NCBI RefSeq assembly: GCF_031880315.1
Contig: NZ_CP134771.1
Location: forward strand, 3,870,501-3,934,500
Direction of reading: 5' to 3'
DNA: 64,000 bases
From: Pseudomonas baltica
Lineage (GTDB): Bacteria; Pseudomonadota; Gammaproteobacteria; Pseudomonadales; Pseudomonadaceae
The notes below the pieces were generated by a model. The model had not been told where the DNA came from. It searched no databases and saw only the letters and a list, made by a program, of their open reading frames with translations. A program made the position numbers and the translations under genes. Position 1 is the first letter of the stretch. Each line of letters opens with the position of its first letter. Positions 32,641-43,458 of this stretch are shown one piece after another.

Positions 32641-34023
32641 TCAATTGTTGCGAGTCACGCTCAGGCCCTTGAGCAGGCTCAGGGCCTGGCTCAGCTGGAA
32701 GTCGTCATCCTGCGGCCGCGCCTTGTTGGTCTTGGCCGGTGCCTTGCCCGACGGGCTCGGACGCTCGGCGCCGCCGTTGCCGTTGCCCAGGTGACCCTGC
32801 AGGTCGGCTTCCTTGAAGCTCTCGGGGTCGGACTCGTTGGTAATCTTGGCAGGGCGCACCTCGACATCCGGCACGATGCCCTGGGCCTGGATCGAGCGGC
32901 CGTTGGGTGTGTAGTACAGCGCGGTGGTGATCTTCAGTGCGCGGTCATTGGCCAGCGGCAGCACGGTCTGTACCGAGCCCTTGCCGAAGCTGTCGGTGCC
33001 CATGAGGATGCCGCGCTTGTGATCCTGCAGGGCGCCGGCGACGATTTCCGAGGCCGAGGCGCTGCCGCCGTTGATCAGCACCACCAGCGGTACGGCTTCG
33101 CTCAGGTCGTGGCCGGTGGCCGAGAAGCGCAGTTCGGAGTTGGCGATGCGGCCCTTGGTGTAGACGATCAGACCGCTGCTGATGAAGTGGTCGACCACCT
33201 CGACAGCCGCCTGCAGCACGCCGCCAGGGTTGTTGCGCAAGTCCAGCACCAGGCCGTTGAGCTTCTTGTTGTTGTCCTTGCGCAGTTTGGCCAGGGCGGC
33301 GGCGACTTCTTCGCCGGTCTTGACCTGAAACTGCGTAATGCGGATGTAGCCGTAGCCGTTTTCCAGCATCTGCGCCTTCACGCTCTTGACCTGAATAGTG
33401 GCGCGGGCAAGGGTTACGTCGAAGGGGTTGCCGCCGTCGCGCACCAGCGTGAGGGTGATCTTTTCGCCGATCTTGCCGCGCATCTTGTCGACGGCTTCGG
33501 TCATGGTCTGGCCGCGGGTGGGCTGGCCGTTGATCTTGACGATCAGGTCGCCGGCCTGGATGCCCGCCTTGGTGGCAGGGGTGTCGTCGATGGGCGAGAC
33601 CACCTTGACGAAGCCGTCGTCCACGCCGACCTCGATGCCCAGGCCGCCGAACTCGCCGCTGGTGCTCTCCTGCAGCTCCTGGAAGTCTTCCGGGCCAAGG
33701 TAGGCGGAGTGCGGGTCGAGGTTGCTGAGCATGCCCTTGATGGCATTTTCCAGCAGGGTCTTGTCATCAACGGGTTCGACATACGCCGCCTTGATGCGGT
33801 CCATGACCTCGGCGAAGGTGCGCAGCTCTTCGAGCGGCAACGGCGGCTTGGCAGCAGCCGGAGCGGGCGAAGCGGTCGGCGCCTTGGCGGGGATGGTGGT
33901 GGCCGGGATCGACGCAGGAGGCGTCGGCGACGGCGCTACCGGATCGGCGGCATGGGCCAGGGGCGCGCCGATGGCGACGGCGATCGTCAGGGCCAGCGAG
34001 GTAAGGCGGGACAGATGCAGCAT
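32641..34023 (-). CDS. ctpA: Carboxy-terminal processing protease (S41 family)
   Basis: A 460-residue periplasmic serine protease. A signal peptide (LTSLALTIAVAIGAPLAHA) and a Pro/Ala-rich linker precede a PDZ domain (GGLGIEVGVDDGFVKVVSPI ... AGIQAGDLIVKINGQPT) and the S41 core with catalytic Ser in NGGSASASEIVAGAL and Lys in TDSFGKGSVQTVLPL. It trims proteins tied to cell-wall turnover. I set the start at 34023 because AGGAG lies 9 bases upstream; an in-frame TTG at 34032 is too close to it. It lies 91 bases after envC. Confidence 0.93.
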   Translation of the reverse strand: MLHLSRLTSLALTIAVAIGAPLAHAADPVAPSPTPPASIPATTIPAKAPTASPAPAAAKPPLPLEELRTFAEVMDRIKAAYVEPVDDKTLLENAIKGMLSNLDPHSAYLGPEDFQELQESTSGEFGGLGIEVGVDDGFVKVVSPIDDTPATKAGIQAGDLIVKINGQPTRGQTMTEAVDKMRGKIGEKITLTLVRDGGNPFDVTLARATIQVKSVKAQMLENGYGYIRITQFQVKTGEEVAAALAKLRKDNNKKLNGLVLDLRNNPGGVLQAAVEVVDHFISSGLIVYTKGRIANSELRFSATGHDLSEAVPLVVLINGGSASASEIVAGALQDHKRGILMGTDSFGKGSVQTVLPLANDRALKITTALYYTPNGRSIQAQGIVPDVEVRPAKITNESDPESFKEADLQGHLGNGNGGAERPSPSGKAPAKTNKARPQDDDFQLSQALSLLKGLSVTRNN

Positions 34024-34114
34024 GTCGAACAACTCCTAATCCTGGTTTTGCGCCTTTCGGGGCATCGGCGTGACAGTCAATGACCGCCAGAACGCCCTTG
34101 TTGAGGTTTCGCGC

Positions 34115-35428
34115 TTAACCACGACACCATTGCTCAGGGTCGGCGGGCCGCCCCTGCTGGCGTATGGCGAAATACAAGGCGGGGGTATCCTGCCCACCAC
34201 TGGTACCGACCGTCGAAATCACGTCGCCGGCTTTTACTACGTCACCAGCCCCCTTGAGCAGGGTCTGGTTGTGTCCGTACAGGCTCAGGTAGCCGTTGCC
34301 ATGGTCGAGAATGACCAGAAGTCCGGCGCCGCGCAACCAATCCGCGAACACCACGCGGCCACCATGCACGGCACGTACCGTACTGCCGGCGCTGGCGCTG
34401 ATCATCACCCCGTCCCACTTGGTGCGAGCATCGTCGCCGCGGGTTTCGCCGAAACGTGCGAGCAGTCGACCATCAACCGGCCATGGAAGTTTGCCCTTGG
34501 CCGCAGAAAACTCGCCGCCGAAGGTCGCGCCGCCGCTGGAAACCACTGCGCCGGGCGTCGCTTTGGGGCGTTGCGGCGCCGGGGCAGCGGCTTCTTCCTG
34601 CTCTGGCTTGGCCTTCGCGGCAGCTGCTGCCGCGGCGGCCTCACGGGCGCGCTTGTCGGCCTCCTGCTGGGCGAGCAGGGCTTTCTGGCGCGCCTCTTCA
34701 GCTTCGCGGGCCTGGCGGGCGAGGGTTTCCTCGATGGTCTTGAGGACGTTGGCGAGGTCGGCTTGATCCTGTTGACGGGCCTGCAGTTTCTGGTCGCTGG
34801 CCTTGTACTGGTCGTTGAGCTTGGCCAGGGCGGCCTGGCGCTCCTTGCGTACGCCGTCGAGCTCCTGGCGCTGGCTGTCGAGGTTGCCTTGCTGGGCGAG
34901 CAACTGGGCCTGCTGCAGGTCGATGTCCTTCTGCACCGCGGCCTGTTGCACGAGGGTTTCGTTGAAGGCGTGCAGCTGCGCCAGCCGCGCCTTGCTCATG
35001 TAGTCGTAGTAGGTAAGCGTGCGGGCGAATTTTTCTGGATTCTGCTGGTTGAGCAACAGTTTCAGGTATTCCTGGCGACCATTCTGGTAGGCCGCGCGCG
35101 CCTGGATGGCGATCAAGCGCTGCTGTTCCTTGCGGGCCGCTTCGAGCTTCTGCTTCTCTTCATCGAGACGCTGGAGCTCGGCTTGGGTCTTTTTTAGTTG
35201 CTGTTGCAGGGCCTCCACCTGCTTTTGAAGCTCGCCCATCTTGGTCTCGGTGGTGCGCAGGTCTTTTTGCACGCCGGATTTCTCCTGCTGCACCTGGGCA
35301 AGGGCCTTCTTCAGCTCGGTGATGTCTTGGCGCGTGGCATCGAGCTGTTGCTGGGTTTGTGCGCGTTCGTCGGCATAGGCCGTGCCGAACAGGCAAGTCA
35401 AGGCAATGAGTATCAGGGCGCGAAGCAT
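34115..35428 (-). CDS. envC: Murein hydrolase activator EnvC
   Basis: A 437-residue protein with signal peptide (MLRALILIALTCLFGTAYA), two long coiled coils (about residues 22-110 and 150-250), an Ala/Lys-rich linker and a C-terminal LytM/M23 domain. That domain is catalytically degenerate: the first metal His is replaced (RTKWDGVMI) and only one His remains in SLYGHNQ. This is as expected for EnvC, which activates AmiA/AmiB amidases at the division site. The frame extends to 35611, but the ATG at 35428 gives the signal peptide. Confidence 0.94.
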   Translation of the reverse strand: MLRALILIALTCLFGTAYADERAQTQQQLDATRQDITELKKALAQVQQEKSGVQKDLRTTETKMGELQKQVEALQQQLKKTQAELQRLDEEKQKLEAARKEQQRLIAIQARAAYQNGRQEYLKLLLNQQNPEKFARTLTYYDYMSKARLAQLHAFNETLVQQAAVQKDIDLQQAQLLAQQGNLDSQRQELDGVRKERQAALAKLNDQYKASDQKLQARQQDQADLANVLKTIEETLARQAREAEEARQKALLAQQEADKRAREAAAAAAAAKAKPEQEEAAAPAPQRPKATPGAVVSSGGATFGGEFSAAKGKLPWPVDGRLLARFGETRGDDARTKWDGVMISASAGSTVRAVHGGRVVFADWLRGAGLLVILDHGNGYLSLYGHNQTLLKGAGDVVKAGDVISTVGTSGGQDTPALYFAIRQQGRPADPEQWCRG

Positions 35429-35551
35429 GGGGCGGGCGATACCAGGGAGAGGGACGGGCCTAGTATGCCCGCCGCGAGCGGCAAAAAAAAACGCCTGAAC
35501 ATGAATGCTGCTCAGGCTTCGTGTACGGGGCTGGCGTTGTGCAGGGCACGA

Positions 35552-35636
35552 AGCCTTCTCGGCCGCCAAACGCGCAACCTTGCTCCCGCAGATGTACATC
35601 TGCAGAAGCAAGGCTCGCCTGCGAAGGCGATCGGCA
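35552..35636. repeat. Degenerate REP pair
   Basis: gcgcaaccttgctcccgcag and the inverse gcagaagcaaggctcgcctg lie between envC and gpmI; gatgtacatc makes the loop. Confidence 0.7.
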
Positions 35637-35650
35637 GATCACCACCGCTT

Positions 35651-37186
35651 TCAGGCTTTGACCAGAATCGAAGTCCCGGTCATTTCCTGCGGCTTGTCCA
35701 TGCCCATCAGGTAGAGCATGGTCGGTGCCACATCGGCGAGCACGCCGCCTTCGCGGACCTTGAGCGGTTGCTTGCCGACGTAGATGAACGGCACCGGCTC
35801 GGTGGTATGCGCGGTGTGCGCCTGGCCGGTGGATTCGTCCGACATCTGCTCGCAGTTGCCGTGGTCGGCGGTGATCAGCGCTTCGCCGCCGACTTTTTCG
35901 AGGGCCTCGACAATGCGGCCGACGCAAGTGTCCAGGCATTCCACAGCCTTGACTGCCGCTTCGAGAATGCCGCTGTGGCCGACCATGTCGCCGTTGGCGT
36001 AGTTGACCACGATGACGTCGAAGCGCTGGTTTTCAATGGCGTCGACGATCTTGTCGGTCACTTCAGGGGCGCTCATTTCCGGCTGCAGGTCGTAGGTGGC
36101 GACTTTGGGCGACGGGATGAGGATGCGCTCTTCACCCGGGAAGGGCTCTTCGCGGCCGCCCGAAAAGAAGAAAGTCACGTGGGCGTACTTTTCGGTTTCG
36201 GCAATGCGCAGCTGGGTCTTGCCGTTATCGGCCAGGTACTCGCCGAGCACGTTGTGCAGGCTGCCAGGGGCGAAGGCCGCCGGTGCCGGAATGTTTGCCG
36301 AATACTGGGTCAGGCCCACATAGCCGGCCAGTCTTGGCTGGCGCTTGCGCTCGAACTCGCTGAAATCGGCTTCGACGAACGGGCGGGTGATCTCCCGCGC
36401 GCGGTCGGCGCGAAAGTTCATGAACACCACGGCATCGCCGTCTTCGACCTTGACGGCTTCGCCAATCACGGTGGCCTTGACGAACTCGTCGCTCTCGCCG
36501 CGCTCGTAGGCGGCTTGCAGACCCTCTACCGCGGTGCCTGAGTGGTACTCGGCGCTCGCGTCGACGATCAGGTTGTATGCGGCACTGACACGATCCCAGC
36601 GGTTGTCACGGTCCATGGCGAAGTAACGGCCAATGATACTGGCCGTGCGGCCCTTGCCCAGGCGCTGATAGGTGGCATCCATCAGTTCGAGGGACGACTG
36701 CGCGCTTTTCGGCGGCGTGTCGCGGCCATCGAGGAAGGCGTGCAGGTAGATTTTTTCGGCGCCTCGCTTGGCGGCCAGTTCGACCATGGCCACGAGGTGA
36801 TCCTGGTGGCTGTGTACGCCGCCTTCGGACAGCAGGCCCATGACATGCACTGCCTTGCTGGCGGCCACGGCCTTGTCGACCGCAGCGCAGATGGTCGGGT
36901 TCTCGAAGAACTCGCCGTCGCGGATGGCCTTGGTGACCCGGGTGAAGTCCTGGTACACCACGCGCCCGGCGCCGAGGTTCATATGGCCGACTTCCGAGTT
37001 GCCCATCTGGCCATCGGGGAGCCCGACGTCCATGCCTGAGCCCGAAATCAAGCCGTTGGCCTGGGTCGCGACCAGGCGATCGAGGACCGGCTTGCGCGCC
37101 GAATACACGGCGTTGTCGTCATGGCTTTCGCTGTGACCGAAACCATCGAGGATGATCAGGACCAGAGGTTTAGGCGTGGCAGTCAT
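35651..37186 (-). CDS. gpmI: Cofactor-independent phosphoglycerate mutase
   Basis: A 511-residue alkaline-phosphatase-superfamily enzyme that interconverts 3- and 2-phosphoglycerate. The metal and Ser sites are [13 protein letters not shown] at the N-terminus and [20 protein letters not shown] with the catalytic Ser; [13 protein letters not shown] and [12 protein letters not shown] hold the C-terminal metal ligands. It is the usual Pseudomonas neighbour of envC-ctpA on the same strand. Frame and length normal. Confidence 0.96.
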   Translation of the reverse strand: MTATPKPLVLIILDGFGHSESHDDNAVYSARKPVLDRLVATQANGLISGSGMDVGLPDGQMGNSEVGHMNLGAGRVVYQDFTRVTKAIRDGEFFENPTICAAVDKAVAASKAVHVMGLLSEGGVHSHQDHLVAMVELAAKRGAEKIYLHAFLDGRDTPPKSAQSSLELMDATYQRLGKGRTASIIGRYFAMDRDNRWDRVSAAYNLIVDASAEYHSGTAVEGLQAAYERGESDEFVKATVIGEAVKVEDGDAVVFMNFRADRAREITRPFVEADFSEFERKRQPRLAGYVGLTQYSANIPAPAAFAPGSLHNVLGEYLADNGKTQLRIAETEKYAHVTFFFSGGREEPFPGEERILIPSPKVATYDLQPEMSAPEVTDKIVDAIENQRFDVIVVNYANGDMVGHSGILEAAVKAVECLDTCVGRIVEALEKVGGEALITADHGNCEQMSDESTGQAHTAHTTEPVPFIYVGKQPLKVREGGVLADVAPTMLYLMGMDKPQEMTGTSILVKA

Positions 37187-37275
37187 TAGATCCCACTCAT
37201 TTTGTTAGAGGAAAGAAGGGCATTTTAGGGCATCCGCGCAGTGTTTGCCGAGGTTCTGATTGCACACTGCAGTCC

Positions 37276-37372
37276 GCAGTGGGAGCAGGCTCTGCCCGCA
37301 AAGGGGCCAGCAAGGCGCGTCAGGGTGTTGGTACTACTGGCGCTTTCGCGGGCAGAGCCCGTTCCCGCAAGG
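37276..37372. repeat. REP pair in inverted orientation
   Basis: tgggagcaggctctgcccgc and the inverse gcgggcagagcccgttcccg are about 60 bases apart, between divergent gpmI and the rhodanese gene. Confidence 0.8.
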
Positions 37373-37453
37373 GTGCCGATTGTTGCCTCAGCAGACAGCC
37401 TACCGCCTATCACAGTTCCCGATTAAACCGGTGTCATGGGCATACTGCAGGCT

Positions 37454-37481
37454 TTGGCCCACCCCGGTGCCCGTGTATACT
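37454..37481 (+). promoter_or_regulatory. Sigma-70 promoter of the rhodanese-grxC-secB genes
   Basis: TTGGCC and TATACT are 16 bases apart; the -10 ends 31 bases before the rhodanese start. Confidence 0.6.
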
Positions 37482-37512
37482 GGCCGGCATTTTAACGCCC
37501 TGGAACCTCCTG

Positions 37513-37926
37513 ATGGTCGCTCACCTGATCGAATTCGCCACAAATCACTATCTGCTGGTCGGCATCTTCGCCGTGCTGCTGGCGTTGCTGCTGTCGCTGG
37601 AGACCAGCCGTGGTGGTAAAAGCCTCAGCTGCCGCGAACTGACCGCACTGGTCAACAGTGACCAGGGCGTGGTCATCGACATCCGCGCCAAAAAGGATTT
37701 CAGCACCGGCCACATCGTCGATTCGCTGAACATTCCCCAGGACAAACTGGCCTCACGCATGGCTGAACTGGAAAAACACAAGGCCAAGACCCTGATCGTC
37801 GTCGACGCCATGGGCCAGCACGCCGGCGCCACCGCACGCGAACTGCTCAAGGCCGGCTTTACCGCCGCCAAACTGTCCGGCGGTGTTTCCAGCTGGAAGG
37901 CCGACAACCTGCCCTTGGTGAAGTGA
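37513..37926 (+). CDS. Membrane-anchored rhodanese-like protein
   Basis: A 137-residue protein with one N-terminal membrane segment (YLLVGIFAVLLALLLSL) and a rhodanese domain facing the cytoplasm or periplasm: LVNSDQGVVIDIRAKKDFSTG, HIVDSLNIPQDKL, and KAGFTAAKLSGGVSSWKADN. At the usual active-site Cys position there is VVDAMGQHAGA, so the catalytic Cys is missing; a sulfurtransferase role is therefore doubtful. The start at 37513 follows CCTCCTG-type sequence. It is 1 base from grxC. Equivalent to YibN of enterobacteria, which is also next to grxC-secB. Confidence 0.88.
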   Translation: MVAHLIEFATNHYLLVGIFAVLLALLLSLETSRGGKSLSCRELTALVNSDQGVVIDIRAKKDFSTGHIVDSLNIPQDKLASRMAELEKHKAKTLIVVDAMGQHAGATARELLKAGFTAAKLSGGVSSWKADNLPLVK

Positions 37927-37927
37927 T

Positions 37928-38182
37928 ATGAGCGTCGTCGTCTACTCCAGTGACTGGTGCCCCTACTGCATGCGCGCCAAGGCCTTGCTCGAAGGCAAGG
38001 GTGTCGATTTCACCGAGATCAAGGTCGACGGCAAGCCCCAGGTGCGTGCCGAGATGACCAGCAAGGCCGGGCGCAGCTCGGTGCCGCAGATCTGGATCGG
38101 CGAGACCCACGTGGGCGGCTGCGACGACCTCTACGCCCTGGAGCGCGCCGGCAAGCTCGACGTGTTGCTCGGCAAGGCCTGA
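37928..38182 (+). CDS. grxC: Glutaredoxin 3
   Basis: An 84-residue glutaredoxin with the CPYC redox site (SSDWCPYCMRAKALLE), the cis-Pro loop SVPQIWIGE and HVGGCDDLYAL for glutathione binding. It reduces protein and glutathione disulfides in the cytoplasm. It lies in the yibN-like/grxC/secB unit. Confidence 0.96.
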   Translation: MSVVVYSSDWCPYCMRAKALLEGKGVDFTEIKVDGKPQVRAEMTSKAGRSSVPQIWIGETHVGGCDDLYALERAGKLDVLLGKA

Positions 38183-38223
38183 ACCCTATTCCCGTTAGAC
38201 TTTGAAGTGACAAGGATCCCGCA

Positions 38224-38712
38224 ATGACTGACCAACCGAACACCGCAGCGAGCACCGAAGACGAAACCGCTCCGCAATTCTCCCTGCAGCGTATCTATGT
38301 ACGCGACCTGTCGTTCGAAGCGCCGAAAAGCCCGGCCATCTTCCGTCAGCAGTGGGAGCCGAGCGTTGCGCTGGACCTCAACACCCGTCAAAAATCGCTT
38401 GAAGCCGACTTCCACGAAGTCGTGCTGACCCTGTCGGTTACCGTCAAGAATGGTGACGAAGTGGCCTTCATCGCTGAAGTCCAGCAGGCTGGTATCTTCC
38501 TGATCAAGAACCTCGACGACGCAGCGCTGAGCCACACCCTGGGCGCGTTCTGCCCGAACATCCTGTTCCCGTACGCGCGCGAGACCCTGGACAGCCTGGT
38601 GACCCGCGGTTCGTTCCCGGCACTGATGCTGGCCCCGGTCAACTTCGACGCCCTGTACGCGCAAGAGCTGCAGCGCATGCAGGAAGCTGGCGAGACCCCA
38701 TCGGTTCAGTAA
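38224..38712 (+). CDS. secB: Protein-export chaperone SecB
   Basis: A 162-residue chaperone for SecA-dependent export. Family features are [20 protein letters not shown], the acidic strand [28 protein letters not shown] and [24 protein letters not shown]. It works as a cytoplasmic tetramer. A strong terminator follows. Confidence 0.97.
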   Translation: MTDQPNTAASTEDETAPQFSLQRIYVRDLSFEAPKSPAIFRQQWEPSVALDLNTRQKSLEADFHEVVLTLSVTVKNGDEVAFIAEVQQAGIFLIKNLDDAALSHTLGAFCPNILFPYARETLDSLVTRGSFPALMLAPVNFDALYAQELQRMQEAGETPSVQ

Positions 38713-38728
38713 GCGAGCCTGCGGTCAT

Positions 38729-38757
38729 GAAAAACGCCCCTCGGGGCGTTTTTTTGT
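38729..38757. terminator. Terminator after secB
   Basis: AAAACGCCCC-t-CGGGGCGTTTT with a T-run on both strands' 3' sides. Confidence 0.9.
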
Positions 38758-38796
38758 AGTGATACAGCGCGCCTGCGATGGCGCTGCTGAATGCTT

Positions 38797-38884
38797 CTTC
38801 GCGGGCAAGCCTTGCTCCCACATGCGTACGTCGCTGGTTCGGCTTGCACCGTGGGAGCAAAGCTTGCTCGCGAAGAGGCCCGCT
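38797..38884. repeat. REP pair in inverted orientation
   Basis: cttcgcgggcaagccttgct and agcaaagcttgctcgcgaag lie between converging secB and trmL. Confidence 0.88.
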
Positions 38885-39339
38885 CAGGCGAAACCTTGCT
38901 GGCGCCAGGCCTCGTACACCGCCACCGCCACGGTGTTGGAGAGGTTCAGGCTGCGGCTGCCTTCGCGCATCGGCAGGCGCAGGCGATGGCCGTCGGGCTG
39001 GGCATCCAGCACCTCGTTGGGCAGCCCGCGGCTCTCGGGCCCGAACAGAAAAGCATCGCCCGGCTGGAATGCCACGTCGTGGAAGGGCTGCGAGCCCTTG
39101 GTGGTAAACGCGAACAGGCGCGGCTGGCCGAGGCTTTCGAGGCAGCTGGCCAGGTCGGCATGGCGCTTGAGCGGGGCATATTCGTGGTAATCGAGCCCGG
39201 CGCGGCGCAGGCGCTTGTCGTCCAGCTCGAAACCGATCGGCTCGATCAAGTGCAGGTGGCAGCCGCTGTTGGCGCAGAGCCTGATAATGTTGCCGGTATT
39301 CGGCGGAATCTCTGGTTGAAAAAGGATGACGTGAAACAT
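38884..39339 (-). CDS. trmL: tRNA (cytidine/uridine-2'-O-)-methyltransferase TrmL
   Basis: A 151-residue SPOUT methyltransferase that methylates the wobble ribose of tRNA-Leu. Motifs are MFHVILFQPEIPPNTGNIIR with the conserved Asn-Arg, LHLIEPIGFELDDKRLRRAG, FLFGPESRGLP and MREGSRSLNLSNTVAVAVYE, the knot region. Its start codon lies in a CATG shared with the divergent next gene. Length normal. Confidence 0.95.
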   Translation of the reverse strand: MFHVILFQPEIPPNTGNIIRLCANSGCHLHLIEPIGFELDDKRLRRAGLDYHEYAPLKRHADLASCLESLGQPRLFAFTTKGSQPFHDVAFQPGDAFLFGPESRGLPNEVLDAQPDGHRLRLPMREGSRSLNLSNTVAVAVYEAWRQQGFA

Positions 39340-39790
39340 GCACGGCTCCGAACTGAAAGACGGGCAGCATTCTACCCCTGATGAGCAAGACCCACGATCA
39401 AAACTCTGGCCCAAGTTCCTCGGCGCCGTCGCCTTGTTCAGCCTGCTGGTGGGGATGATGATCGGCAAAGCCACTGCGCCCGAGCCGCGGGTGCTGGATC
39501 GGATCGAAATACAGCCGGCAGGCCTGGTGTTGTGGTTCAACGAGGAACCCAAGCTGCACGCCGAATTCACCAACGGCACCTTGGCGATCGTCTTCGATGC
39601 CCACGGGCGGCCCGGTGCGGGGCAGTTGCCGGTAGACGGACGGCAAGCCAACTGGAGGGTGCAGCAGGGCGATCAGGGATTGTTGCTGACGGTGATCGCC
39701 GCTCGTGCATTGCAGGGCGATTGGTCCGGTGCCAAGGTCGACGGGCGGTGGCGTTTCGAAGTGAAGGTGCGCGAAGCGCTTGCCCCTTGA
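39338..39790 (+). CDS. Membrane-anchored hypothetical protein
   Basis: A 150-residue protein with a polar N-terminus, one membrane segment (FLGAVALFSLLVGMMIGKA) and a periplasmic beta-rich part (VLDRIEIQPAGLVLWFNEEP ... LTVIAARALQGDWSGAKVDG RW). I recognise no named domain. AAGGA lies 11 bases before the ATG, inside trmL on the other strand, so both genes start at the same CATG. Its 3' end runs directly into the tandem repeat array. Confidence 0.7.
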   Translation: MHGSELKDGQHSTPDEQDPRSKLWPKFLGAVALFSLLVGMMIGKATAPEPRVLDRIEIQPAGLVLWFNEEPKLHAEFTNGTLAIVFDAHGRPGAGQLPVDGRQANWRVQQGDQGLLLTVIAARALQGDWSGAKVDGRWRFEVKVREALAP

Positions 39791-39811
39791 GGGGGAAAAG
39801 TCGCGATGGGG

Positions 39812-40480
39812 GAGTTGACGGATAAAAGAGGGAAGCCCCGGCCTGCCTGTACCAAGGTCCCCGAAAAACGGGAGGAGCGGCGCGGGCTCTGGGCTGCCGC
39901 GTACTCGATGTCGATGTAAAGAAGGGTTCTCCGGCCTGCCTGTACCAAAGCCCCCAAAACTGTTGTGCATCACCGGAGTAGCGGTCCGGCGGCTGCAGTG
40001 TTGCGGTGTAAAAGAGGGAATCTCCGGCCTGCCTGTACCAAAGCTCCCAAAAACTGTCGTGCATCGCCGATGTAGCGGTCCGGCGTTTGCGGTGTTGCGG
40101 TGTAAAAGAGGGAATCTCCGGCCTGCCTGTACCAAAGCTCCCAAAAACTGTTGTGCATCGCCGGTGCTGCGGTTCGGCGTCTGCGGTGTTGCGGTGTAAA
40201 AGAGGGAAGCCCCGGCCTGCCTGTACCAAGGTCCCCAAGAACTGCTGTGCATCGCTGGTGTTGTGGGCCAGCGTCTGCGGTGTAAAGAAGGGAATCTCCG
40301 GCCTGCCTGTACCAAAGTCCCTGAAACTGGGTGGAATATCGGGTCTTACCTGGGTGCCCGTACGTTCCGGTGTAAAGAAGGGGATTCCCGGCCTGCCTGT
40401 ACCAAGACCCCCGAAACTGTGTCTTGCAAGGGTTATTGCAGGCGTCGTGCCAGTTTCGATCAAGGATGTAAAAAAGTTTA
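39812..40480. repeat. Seven-unit tandem repeat, period about 94 bp
   Basis: The core CGGCCTGCCTGTACCAA recurs seven times; the G of GCCTGCC stands at 39841, 39934, 40027, 40121, 40215, 40301 and 40391 (spacings 93, 93, 94, 94, 86, 90). Each core is preceded by gtgtaaa(a/g)aggg. An eighth vestige (gatgtaaaaaag) follows at about 40466. Units 2-5 also share GTGCATCGCC-like and GCGGTGTTGCG segments. Between core and next unit each copy has a possible hairpin. Minus-strand frames through it are repeat artefacts because most periods are not multiples of three. I know no named family that fits. The rest of the gap to ntrC (40481-40660) shows nothing else. Confidence 0.92.
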
Positions 40481-40664
40481 TCCAGATGTCCTGCGAGCCC
40501 TTGATTACAGGCCTTCAGCGCTTTCGAAGTGGGTGAATTCCACCTGCGGGGGTATTCGTTTGATACTTTCAGCTTTGTCCGTTTTGGTTCATAACGCCTT
40601 GCAGCGGTGCATTCGGGTGCAGGTGTGCACCAAAGCGCGGAGTTTGCGGTGTATCAAAAACAAC

Positions 40665-40696
40665 TGTGGGAGCGAGCGTTGACGCCCGCTCCCACA
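40665..40696 (-). terminator. Probable terminator after ntrC
   Basis: TGTGGGAGCG...CGCTCCCACA is a perfect 10-bp stem; on the minus strand it is followed by GTTGTTTTTG. Confidence 0.65.
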
Positions 40697-40726
40697 GGGA
40701 GTTGCGGTGTAGTCAGAGGTTATTTA

Positions 40727-42159
<1,433 letters not shown>

Positions 42160-42163
<4 letters not shown>

Positions 42164-43245
42164 GACGAAGCGGCTCCTTGTTCCAGCGGCAGGAAGATCG
42201 AAAATGTGGTGTGGCCAGGATGGCTTTCACACTCGATCAACCCTTGATGCTGACTGATGATGTTCTGGGTAATGGCCAGCCCGAGACCGGTACCGTCGGG
42301 CCTGCCGCTGACCATTGGATAGAAGATTGTTTCCTGTAGTTCGGCAGGAATGCCGGGACCGTTGTCGATGATCTCGATCTTGCTCACCAGGCGGTGGCGC
42401 GTATGGCCAATGGTGAACTGACGCATGGCGCGGGTGCGCAGGCTGATGCGGCCCAGGCGCAACTCGTTCTGGCCACTGATGGCTTGCATGGCGTTGCGCA
42501 CGATGTTGAGCACGGCCTGGATCATCTGTTCACGGTCGATCAATACGTCCGGGATGCTGGGATCATAGTCGCGCACCAAGGTGATGCCACCCTGGGTTTC
42601 GGCGTCGACCAGGCTGCAGACGCGCTCCAGCACCTCGTGGATGTTGGTCATCGCCAGCGACGGCAGCTTGTTCGAACCGAGCATGCGGTCGACCAGATTG
42701 CGCAGGCGGTCGGCCTCTTCGATGATGACGTTGGTGTAGTCCTTGAGGCTTTCTTCGGGCAGCTCGCGGGCCAGCAACTGCGCCGCGCCGCGAATGCCGC
42801 CCAGTGGATTCTTGATTTCGTGGGCCAGGCCGCGCACCAGCATCTTGGTGGTTTCCTGCTTGGACAGCTGCGCTTCCTCTTTGGTGATGCGCAGCAGCCG
42901 GTCGCGCGGGTGGACTTCGAGCAGCAGCAAGGTCGCGCCTTGGCTGAGGATCGGGGTCACGGCGTAGTCGACGGTCAGGGTCTGGCCGGTCAGCGCGGTG
43001 AGCATCGCTTCGCGCTTGGTGAAGGGGTGGGCTTTCTCGACCGCCTGGCGCAAGGAGCTCAGGGCTTCGGCCGACTCGGTGAACAGTTCGCTGATGAATT
43101 GCCCATGGCTGCGCTGGCCGCTGATGGCCAGCAGCATTTCGGCTGCCGGGTTCATGTACTCAAGGCGCAGATCGGCGTTGAGCAGAATAGTGGCAGTGGT
43201 GAGGTTGTCGAGTAACAGTCTGTGCAGTGCATCACTGATGGTCAT
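42160..43245 (-). CDS. ntrB: Nitrogen sensor kinase NtrB (NR-II)
   Basis: A 361-residue cytoplasmic histidine kinase. An N-terminal PAS domain (TATILLNADLRLEYMNPAAE) precedes the dimerisation helix with the phosphorylated His in VRGLAHEIKNPLGGIRGAAQ and the ATPase boxes (VLNIVRNAMQAI, IIDNGPGIPAEL, GTGLGLAITQNI). With PII it sets NtrC phosphorylation. The start at 43245 (MTISDALHRLLL) matches the family; upstream codons to 43347 are not similar. The 344-bp gap upstream holds an inverted repeat of NtrC-type half-sites. The pair is not directly joined to glnA. Confidence 0.96.
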
Positions 43246-43458
43246 TAGCTGTCGTTGACCCCTTTTGGCCCATTGCAAAGCCCGGCGTGTCCGGCTTGCG
43301 TGCGCGAATAGTCTGCTGATGCACTGAAACTGCAAAAACCAAACCAAGGCTCCGAAAAGAAGCGCTTATTTCTCGAAATAGTGCAAATACGGTCCATTTG
43401 GTGCCGCGTGATCGCTGGGAATGGCCTATCGCGAACCAAAATGGGCTAATTGGTGATC

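Noticed and set aside
39398..40463. Minus-strand frames of about 300 codons with WYRQAG repeats over the tandem array
   Set aside because: Repeat periods are mostly not multiples of three, so the frames shift between units; composition is unlike a protein and no start signal is seen.
39812..40480. Tandem array as a CRISPR
   Set aside because: The period is about 94, intervals between cores are related to one another rather than unique, and no cas genes are near.
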